Part shown: positions 26,514 through 32,471 of the stretch, piece after piece
Layout: each line of letters begins with the position of its first letter
Position numbering within the stretch: position 1 is the stretch's first letter
Origin: Chlorobiota bacterium
Lineage (GTDB): Bacteria; Bacteroidota; Chlorobiia; Chlorobiales; Chlorobiaceae
NCBI GenBank assembly: GCA_016866305.1
Contig: VGMX01000021.1
Location: 1 to 32,471, forward strand
DNA: 32,471 bases
Direction of reading: 5' to 3'
Notes under the pieces: model-generated
What the model was told of the DNA's origin: nothing
Databases searched by the model: none
The model's input: only the letters and a program-made list of their open reading frames with translations
Translations under genes and position numbers: made by a program

Positions 26514-28340
26514 ATGGCATATTTTAATCATATCTGCCTCATCGAAGCCCCGCAGGCGGTCATCTCCCCTTTTCCCAGATATATATCCGATTGTATCGGC
26601 ATCTGCTATCTTGCCGCGGCCGTCGAGCATGATGTGGAGAGCGTCGTGATTCCTGAAAACTACTATAACGACGGTCTGTATGACAGTTTCAGGGCCCTGC
26701 TGAAACAGCGCCCGGTCGATCTTGTCGCGATTTCGTCGATGACCGGGTGCTTCAACAACGCCCTGCGGCTTGCCGGAATAGCAAAGGAGCAGGGTGTTTT
26801 TGTGGTCATGGGCGGTTTTCATTCCACAGCGCTTCCCGATGAGGTGCTCCGGCACCGCAGTGTGGATGCTGTCGCCATCGGCGAAGGGGAGGCGACCTTC
26901 CGCGAAGTGGTTCTGAAAGGCCCATCCAAAGAGGTTCGGGGGCTGGCTTACCGGGAGAACGGGGGGATCGTCCACACCGGTCAGAGACCGGTTATCGGCG
27001 ACATCGATTCCATCGCGTTCCCGTTGCGCAGCCTTCGTCCGCGGCGCTACGGCGAAAAGGGTACGGACTACTCCATCGATACCATCTACACGTCACGGGG
27101 ATGCCCGTGGTCGTGCTCGTTCTGCGCCAACGACACCATGCACAAGGGCTGGCGCGGCAGAAGCCCCGAGAACGTGGTTGAGGAGATCGCCCTCCTGCAC
27201 GACCCGAAAAAGAAGAAACTGCTCAAGATCTGGGACGCGAATTTCCTGACCAATATCAAACGGGCCGAAGCGATCTGCGACATGATGATCGAGCGGGGGC
27301 TCACCAATTTCAGGATCGTGACCGAGACGAGGGCAAAAGACCTGATCCGAGCAGAAAGAATTCTCGGAAAACTGCGTAAAATCGGGCTGAGCAAGGTGGG
27401 GCTCGGTATCGAGAGCCCGAATACCGCGACGCTTGAACTGATGAACAAGAAGAATGTGCTCGATGATGTGACGCGGGCAATATCGCTTGTGCGTGATAAC
27501 GGCATCGGCGCCAAGGGGTATTTCATTATCGGTCATTACACCGAAGGCGTGGAAGATACCGTGGTCTATCCTGATTTCGCAAGGGAGCTCGGGCTCCGGC
27601 AGGCGCTTTTCATGGCGATGACGCCCTATCCCGGCACGAAAATCTTCGATGAATACCGCTCGGAAGGGCGGATCACCTCGCTCGACTGGGACCTGTACAA
27701 CAATTTCTGTCCGGTCGTGATGACACGGAAAATGGATACGCTGACGCTGGTGCAGATGATGGCTTACTGCAACATTGCGTTCTGCAACTACCGATCCCTC
27801 CTGAAACGCAGGAATGCCGGCGCTGTCGTGGTTTCTCTGCTGAAAGACCTGTTCCAGCTCTGTTTTCTCATGCGGGTGAACAAGTCGCTGCAGGAGAGCG
27901 TCATTACCGAAACCATTTCCGCAGCACTCATGCGATATGCAGCCAGGAATCCCGTGTTTACCTCCGATCCGGAAGCATCCGGGAGGGTTTTGCGCGCTCC
28001 GGTTGTCGTGGCCGTGGAGCGGAATCCGCAGGAAAGGGTCATTTTCAGGGTCGGGGAGTTCGAGGGAAAGCGAACGCTGTCGATAGGCCTGCCTGATGCA
28101 GATGGAGGAAAACCTGATGCGGTTATCAGGCTTGATGATCTGGTTGCCGCTTCGGGTTCGCTGACAATGGATCATCTGATGCGTCTGCTTTACCGCAATG
28201 AGCTGATACGAAACAATCCGAAAAAAACGAGCGGCCAACTCTTTTCCCTCATGATCGATCCGGTGTTCTGGAAGGTTCTGGGCCGGTTCTTCAGTCTGTA
28301 TGGCGGTTCGTTCAGAAAGGTTGGTGGGGCCGGGGGATGA
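26514..28340 (+). CDS. B12-binding radical-SAM protein (BchE-type family)
   Basis: A 608-residue protein. Residues about 20-160 form a cobalamin-binding Rossmann domain ([44 protein letters not shown]). The radical-SAM core follows, with the cluster motif GCPWSCSFC (Cys197, 201, 204) and [20 protein letters not shown]. From about residue 470 there is a C-terminal region I cannot assign, ending in a hydrophobic segment. Relatives methylate or rearrange unactivated carbons, as in bacteriochlorophyll (BchE, BchQ, BchR) or hopanoid modification, but this one has no tetrapyrrole genes next to it. It overlaps the HAD gene (ATGA). Confidence 0.87.
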   Translation: MAYFNHICLIEAPQAVISPFPRYISDCIGICYLAAAVEHDVESVVIPENYYNDGLYDSFRALLKQRPVDLVAISSMTGCFNNALRLAGIAKEQGVFVVMGGFHSTALPDEVLRHRSVDAVAIGEGEATFREVVLKGPSKEVRGLAYRENGGIVHTGQRPVIGDIDSIAFPLRSLRPRRYGEKGTDYSIDTIYTSRGCPWSCSFCANDTMHKGWRGRSPENVVEEIALLHDPKKKKLLKIWDANFLTNIKRAEAICDMMIERGLTNFRIVTETRAKDLIRAERILGKLRKIGLSKVGLGIESPNTATLELMNKKNVLDDVTRAISLVRDNGIGAKGYFIIGHYTEGVEDTVVYPDFARELGLRQALFMAMTPYPGTKIFDEYRSEGRITSLDWDLYNNFCPVVMTRKMDTLTLVQMMAYCNIAFCNYRSLLKRRNAGAVVVSLLKDLFQLCFLMRVNKSLQESVITETISAALMRYAARNPVFTSDPEASGRVLRAPVVVAVERNPQERVIFRVGEFEGKRTLSIGLPDADGGKPDAVIRLDDLVAASGSLTMDHLMRLLYRNELIRNNPKKTSGQLFSLMIDPVFWKVLGRFFSLYGGSFRKVGGAGG

Positions 28341-28999
28341 TCGAGGCGATCCTGTGGGATAACGACGGGCTGCTGGTCGACAGCGAGGCGCTGTTTTTCG
28401 ATCTGACCAGAGCGGCTTTTGCCGATGCCGGTTTCCGGCTCGACAGCCGGTACTGGGGAATCGAGTATCTCGGCAATGCGAAACACAGCTCTGAAATCGC
28501 CCTCGAACTCGGCATGGCGCCGGATCTTGCCGAGCGAGTGCTTGACGGCCGGAACGCTGAGTTCATGCGCTGTCTTGAGCGTCCGGTTCCGCTGCTTCCT
28601 GATGTTCAGGAGACCATCACGGCTCTTGCCGGAAACGTCAGGCTCGCGCTTGTAACCGGCAGTCCCCGCGACAAGGTGGAGCGGATGCACCGCGACAACG
28701 GCCTGCTCGGGTATTTCGAGGTCATCATTACCGAGGACGATATCAGCCGTCCCAAACCCCATCCCGAACCGTATCTGAAAGTGCTCGAGAGGCTCGGGCT
28801 CAAGGCTTCCGAGTGCCTTGCGGTCGAGGATTCCCGCCGCGGTCTTGCCTCGGCACATGCTGCCGGCATTGCGTGCATCGTCGTGCCGAACCCCCTGACC
28901 AGCATTCAGGAGTTCACAGAGGCATATGCCGTTGAGGATCGGGTGTCCGGCGTGCTGAAACACTTCGACGCGCTATCGCGCTCGTTTGACGATCTGTAA
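28337..28999 (+). CDS. HAD-superfamily hydrolase (beta-phosphoglucomutase/phosphatase type)
   Basis: A 220-residue HAD subclass IA protein. Motif I is [12 protein letters not shown] (nucleophile Asp8 and acid/base Asp10), motif [10 protein letters not shown], motif III Lys in RPKPHPEPY, and motif [19 protein letters not shown] helical cap lies between residues about 17 and 85. Such proteins dephosphorylate sugar or glycolate phosphates, or isomerise sugar phosphates; the LLVDSE motif is shared by beta-phosphoglucomutase-like and 2-deoxyglucose-6-phosphatase-like enzymes. Its ATG overlaps the radical-SAM stop, so the two are co-translated. glpK follows after 29 bases. Confidence 0.88.
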   Translation: MIEAILWDNDGLLVDSEALFFDLTRAAFADAGFRLDSRYWGIEYLGNAKHSSEIALELGMAPDLAERVLDGRNAEFMRCLERPVPLLPDVQETITALAGNVRLALVTGSPRDKVERMHRDNGLLGYFEVIITEDDISRPKPHPEPYLKVLERLGLKASECLAVEDSRRGLASAHAAGIACIVVPNPLTSIQEFTEAYAVEDRVSGVLKHFDALSRSFDDL

Positions 29000-29028
29000 C
29001 CGATCAGCATTCATACAGGGAGGTCATC

Positions 29029-30489
29029 ATGCCGAACGGGTTGATTCTTGCCATCGATCAGGGGACCACCGGTACCACCTGCGTGCTTTACGGCCCTGAC
29101 GGCCTGGTTCACGCCAGGGCCTATCGTCCCCTTGCGCAGCATTACCCTGTCGAAGGGTGGGTGGAGCATGATCCTCTCGAAATATGGAGGGGTGTCGTGT
29201 CCGCCGTCCGGGAACTGGCTGCGGCATCTCTCCTGCCGGTTGTCGCGGCCGGCATTACCAACCAGCGAGAGACCACCGTTATCTGGGATCGCAATACCGG
29301 AGAGCCGGTGCACAACGCAATCGTCTGGCAGTGCCGGCGCACCAGCGAAATCTGTCGGCGGTACGAGTCGGAACGTGAGCGCATCCGGGAGAAAACCGGT
29401 CTGCCTCTCGACGCCTATTTCAGCGCCACGAAGATCCGCTGGATTCTGGAGCGTCATGCAGGGCTCGACGCCGAACAACTGCTTTTCGGAACCATCGACA
29501 GCTGGCTGCTCTGGCGGCTGACGAAGGGCACGGTTCACGCGACCGATTTCACCAACGCATCGAGAACCATGCTGTTCAACATCCACGACAGGCGGTGGGA
29601 CCCCGAACTGCTCGATCTGTTCGGCGTGCCCTTTTCGATGGTGCCGGAAGCAAGGCCGTCGATGTCGGGTTTCGGTGCCATAAGCGCAATCCGCGAACTG
29701 CAAGGCGTTCCCGTTGCCGCAATCGCCGGTGACCAGCAGGCCGCCCTGTTCGGCCAGTGCTGTTTCGAGCCGGGCATGATGAAAAATACCTACGGAACCG
29801 GTTGTTTTCTGGTCATGAATACCGGAGATGCCTGTATCCGTTCGCGGAACGGACTGATTGCAACGCTGGCAATCGATGCGTCGGGGCGTTCCTGCTATGC
29901 GATGGAAGGGTCGGTTTTCATCGGAGGAGCGATCGTGCAGTGGTTGCGCGATGAGCTGCAGATGCTCCGGCATGCTGCCGATTCGGCGGTGATGGCCGAT
30001 GCGGTTTCCTCGAACGGCGGGGTGTATATTGTGCCCGCTTTCGCCGGTCTCGGAGCGCCCCACTGGAACATGGGGGCGAGAGGCACAATAACGGGACTGA
30101 CAAGAGGGGCAAGCCGGAACCATATCGTGCGTGCGGCGCTTGAATCAATTGCCTATCAGACGCATGACGTGTTCCGGGCAATGCAGGCCGATACCGGCAT
30201 GCACCCGGTGCAACTGCTTGCCGACGGCGGTGCGGTGGACAACGATTTTCTCATGCAGTTCCAGGCCGATATTCTTGGAATCCCCGTCGTCAAGCCCCAA
30301 AACAAGGAGTCCACATCGCTTGGCATCGCTTTTCTTGCCGGACTTCAGAGCGGTTTCTGGCAAACTCCGGAAGAGCTGCGGGGACTGAACGGAACGGAGC
30401 GCAAGTACTCTCCGGTAATGGACCCGCCCCGGCGCAACTCCCTTCTTGACGGCTGGAACAGGGCTCTGCGGCAGGCGGTTGCCGTTTGA
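29029..30489 (+). CDS. glpK: Glycerol kinase
   Basis: A 486-residue FGGY-family kinase that phosphorylates glycerol to sn-glycerol 3-phosphate with ATP. The N-terminal phosphate-binding loop is AIDQGTTGTTCVLY; substrate and family motifs follow: GWVEHDPLEIW, GITNQRETTVIWD, NAIVWQCRRT, AGDQQAALFGQCC and NTYGTGCFLVMNTG, and the C-terminal ATP-site block LLADGGAVDNDFLMQFQADI. The ATG has GGGAGG 6 bases ahead. Length is slightly short of the usual 495-500. No glpF or glpD is nearby, so glycerol could come from lipid turnover or the preceding phosphatase; that link is only positional. Confidence 0.95.
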   Translation: MPNGLILAIDQGTTGTTCVLYGPDGLVHARAYRPLAQHYPVEGWVEHDPLEIWRGVVSAVRELAAASLLPVVAAGITNQRETTVIWDRNTGEPVHNAIVWQCRRTSEICRRYESERERIREKTGLPLDAYFSATKIRWILERHAGLDAEQLLFGTIDSWLLWRLTKGTVHATDFTNASRTMLFNIHDRRWDPELLDLFGVPFSMVPEARPSMSGFGAISAIRELQGVPVAAIAGDQQAALFGQCCFEPGMMKNTYGTGCFLVMNTGDACIRSRNGLIATLAIDASGRSCYAMEGSVFIGGAIVQWLRDELQMLRHAADSAVMADAVSSNGGVYIVPAFAGLGAPHWNMGARGTITGLTRGASRNHIVRAALESIAYQTHDVFRAMQADTGMHPVQLLADGGAVDNDFLMQFQADILGIPVVKPQNKESTSLGIAFLAGLQSGFWQTPEELRGLNGTERKYSPVMDPPRRNSLLDGWNRALRQAVAV

Positions 30490-30511
30490 CAACTCCATCA
30501 AGGATCATCAC

Positions 30512-30736
30512 ATGACTCATACCCATGAAGAAAACAGGTCGGGCGGGAAGAGCGTTGTCTGCCCGATGTGCGGACAGGTATTTTTCTGCTCGCTTTCGGA
30601 AGACTGCTGGTGTGCAAAAAAGATCGTACCGCAGGAAGTCAGGGATTTTCTGGCGGGTCGATACGAAACCTGTGTGTGCAGCGGCTGCCTTGACCGGCTG
30701 ATCGCCGATGCGGCTGTTTCCGGCGTGCAGCGATGA
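30512..30736 (+). CDS. Cysteine-rich CWC-family small protein
   Basis: A 74-residue protein with the CWC pattern: CPMCGQVFFCSLSEDCWCAKK, then CVCSGCLDRLI. The eight or so Cys residues would bind zinc or another metal. Function of the family is not known. The ATG at 30512 follows glpK by 22 bases, and the frame upstream of it has no family similarity. It ends the plus-strand run and faces the regulator on the other strand. Confidence 0.8.
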   Translation: MTHTHEENRSGGKSVVCPMCGQVFFCSLSEDCWCAKKIVPQEVRDFLAGRYETCVCSGCLDRLIADAAVSGVQR

Positions 30737-30856
30737 GTTCCGGGCCATCTGTCGCCGGCACGTTGTTTCCCCTGGAACATCAAGAGCGTTTTTTCTCTGC
30801 GCAAGGCGTGCGGCCTGTCCGGAAAATGTTAGCGAAGCGGCCTGTCTGTGCTCCGC

Positions 30857-32110
30857 TCAGGAATCGCACAGTGAGGTGAAGTAGTATTTCATCGACTGAT
30901 GTTTCTGCAGACCGAGCTTTTTATGCAGGCGATACCGGGTGGTTTCGATTCCCCGGATGGTCAGGCCTGCCGTCCGGGCGATCTCTTTGGTGTCGTAGTT
31001 CAGTTTTATAAGCAGGCTGAGGCGCAGTTCCTTTTCCGAAAGGGACGGGTGCATCTTTTTCAGAAGATCAAGAAATCGGGAGTCCGCTTCGGTCAGTTCC
31101 ATGCGGAACTGCTGTTCGGCTGAACCGGTGTCGATCATTTTCCGGCAATTGCCGAGCAGCAGGTTTTTCTGTTCCGGAACGATATCGATCGTGTTGTTTA
31201 TCTGCGCATATATTTTGCCGAGCAGGTCTGCTTTTTCCTTGGCCGATGCTGAAATCCGGGCAAGCTCCGTTTCCTTGCCTGCAATGATATCGTTCAGCGT
31301 TGCTCTGTCGTGTTCGAACCTGACCGCATTTTTCGTATGCAGATCGAGCTTTGCGTTCAGCAGGATTTTGTTCTCTTCAAGCCGCTGTTTGCCATCCTGT
31401 TTTATCTGGCTGATTTTTTTCCGGTGCTCCTCTTCTTTTGCCAGCATGTCCTTGCGAAGCTCCTCGATTGCCTGAAAAAACGGCAGGAATTCACTCGCCA
31501 TCGACGGAAGCGGGACCGGGAGTTCCAGCATGTCGATCCAGCACATCCGGGCAAGAGAATTGTGGAAGTTTGCCTTGGTCAGTTCAGCGCTGCATACCGG
31601 CGCTTCATCCGGACACATTCCCCCCGCTTCCGTGAAACGCTTGAACGCCATGATTTTTTCTGCCGCATCGCGGTAGTCGTCTGCAATGAGGACTCGGGAG
31701 TTTTCCGGACATAAAGCCACCACCCCCTCGGCCACGGGGAGGATATCCGGGTGGACGTTGTACATCACCAGTATGGTGAAGATCGGCCCCCGGTTGTAGA
31801 CAAGATTGGCGAAATCTTTTTTATAGGTAAGCGAGACCTTGCGTATGTGGTTCAGGTTGATCATGACATAGGTCGCGCTTCCGATTATTCCCAGCTCGCG
31901 GCAGATCGCCCCGAACAGTTCGCTGTCCATGTAGTCGAGCCAGGTGTCGTGGTCGGCTACGACCCGGGCGTGCACGATGTCCGGCCCGATGGCTTCGAAC
32001 ACAGCAGTATACTCCGCCTGCTCATGAACAACGCTCCAGTGGGGTTTTGTTATCACGGGCAGACCGGTTACCGGGCAATTCTGTAACCGTTGAGGATTCT
32101 GTTTTTTCAT
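30857..32110 (-). CDS. Putative LuxR/GerE-type transcriptional regulator with N-terminal sensor and coiled coil
   Basis: A 417-residue cytoplasmic protein in three parts. Residues 1 to about 210 form an unrecognised domain that starts with a CPVTGLPV motif and contains VARVVADHD- and INLNHIRKVSL-like stretches. Residues about 215-330 form a long coiled coil (RKDMLAKEEEHRKKISQIKQ, then ARISASAKEKADLL). Residues about 345-410 form a helix-turn-helix of the LuxR/GerE type (PSLSEKELRLSLLIKLNYDT, KEIARTAGLTIRGIETTRYR, LHKKLGL). No receiver or membrane domain is visible, so it is a one-component sensor or an output of an unseen partner. It converges with the CWC gene. Confidence 0.8.
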   Translation of the reverse strand: MKKQNPQRLQNCPVTGLPVITKPHWSVVHEQAEYTAVFEAIGPDIVHARVVADHDTWLDYMDSELFGAICRELGIIGSATYVMINLNHIRKVSLTYKKDFANLVYNRGPIFTILVMYNVHPDILPVAEGVVALCPENSRVLIADDYRDAAEKIMAFKRFTEAGGMCPDEAPVCSAELTKANFHNSLARMCWIDMLELPVPLPSMASEFLPFFQAIEELRKDMLAKEEEHRKKISQIKQDGKQRLEENKILLNAKLDLHTKNAVRFEHDRATLNDIIAGKETELARISASAKEKADLLGKIYAQINNTIDIVPEQKNLLLGNCRKMIDTGSAEQQFRMELTEADSRFLDLLKKMHPSLSEKELRLSLLIKLNYDTKEIARTAGLTIRGIETTRYRLHKKLGLQKHQSMKYYFTSLCDS

Positions 32111-32471
32111 GAGGAGCAGTTCAAGAGATTGAGGCTTAGGGCTGCAGCGCGGCGATCCTGAGGGAGCCGGTGCTCGATAGCAATGACCTGGTTTTCAAGC
32201 TGTTATACATAAAATATACATCCGCCGGAATAATCCTGTTCGCCCGGCCGACTTTTTGTGCCGGTACACTTCGGTATGCCTGCATCTTTCGGCGGATTTT
32301 CAGCAAGTGGCGTTTTTTTTTTGAGGCCCACGGCTTTTTTTTGATTTTTCTGAAGGAAAAGGGAAAAAAGGTTTGGAAGTTGGGGGGTGAAGGTGATACA
32401 TTAGGAGCCCGTTGATGCATGAGTACAGGGGCATCGGGGGGGGAAAGGCCCGGAAACGGGCATGTTATTTG
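32111..32471. other. Gene-poor right end, possibly the start of a further gene
   Basis: No full gene is supported. A+T-rich sequence near 32200 (ATACAT repeated at an 11-base interval) may hold the regulator promoter, and a run of T's follows around 32310-32350. Near the end, TTAGGAG (32401-32407) precedes two ATGs (32415 and 32419), each open to the window edge, so a plus-strand gene may begin here. A GCCCG-GAAA-CGGGC hairpin (32448-32461) lies within that possible start. Confidence 0.35.

Noticed and set aside
27093-28238. 381-codon minus-strand open frame
   Set aside because: Antisense to the B12/radical-SAM gene; composition is Arg/His/Pro-rich as expected of a shadow.
29011-30123. 370-codon minus-strand open frame
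   Set aside because: Antisense to glycerol kinase with no family character.
32136-32420. 94-codon minus-strand open frame
   Set aside because: Lys/Arg/Phe-rich translation of T-runs without a family match or ribosome binding site.

Overview
The window most likely comes from a green sulfur bacterium (Chlorobiaceae) or a close relative in the Chlorobi/Bacteroidetes branch. This is inferred from a four-gene group 3b [NiFe] sulfhydrogenase operon (hydBGDA), tandem FdtA-like sugar ketoisomerases, a YXWGXW lipoprotein, a BchE-type B12/radical-SAM protein and weak ribosome binding sites. No rRNA gene is present, so the assignment rests on protein character only. I see no tRNA, CRISPR array or intact insertion sequence.

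Region 1 (1-7987) is a surface-polysaccharide locus. On the minus strand, read from 5348 down to 1, are a WecA-type glycan-phosphate transferase, gmd and fcl (GDP-mannose to GDP-L-fucose), two adjacent FdtA/WxcM-like cupins, a hexapeptide acetyltransferase and the start of a DegT aminotransferase. The last four match the known route to a dTDP-3-acetamido-3,6-dideoxyhexose (Fuc3NAc or Qui3NAc). On the plus strand, after a 530-base A+T-rich spacer, are an SLBB export protein and a Wzz/GumC chain-length protein.

Region 2 (7988-12293) holds a decayed transposase remnant, a YXWGXW lipoprotein, a SpoU/TrmH RNA methyltransferase translationally coupled to a two-TM hypothetical protein, and a U32-family protein of the TrhP/YegQ type.

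Region 3 (12446-16447) is hydB-hydG-hydD-hydA, packed with overlaps. The large subunit ends exactly at the His where other large subunits are cleaved, so it has no C-terminal extension.

Region 4 (16448-18301) is a scar. It has a DUF1778 (TacA-like) antitoxin, a GNAT toxin cut off before its catalytic C-terminus, and antiparallel to it a decayed fragment of a type I methyltransferase (hsdM). A good intrinsic terminator and an orphan 148-residue gene follow.

Region 5 (18601-25947) covers ion, metal and oxidative stress. It contains Kup, then a CadC-like ArsR repressor and an SO_0444-type metal efflux permease that each carry the same 20-bp inverted repeat upstream. Next come a fossil fragment of a PHP gene, the intact PHP gene, and catalase-peroxidase KatG behind a PerR/Fur regulator.

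Region 6 (26514-32110) is a plus-strand run of a B12/radical-SAM protein, a HAD phosphatase, glycerol kinase and a small CWC zinc-ribbon-like protein, facing a 417-residue LuxR-type regulator on the minus strand.

No wholly new multi-gene system stands out. The strongest leads are the paired ketoisomerases with an altered catalytic motif, the extension-free hydrogenase large subunit, the metal regulon with matched operators, and two genomic scars (PHP fossil; TacT/hsdM junction).
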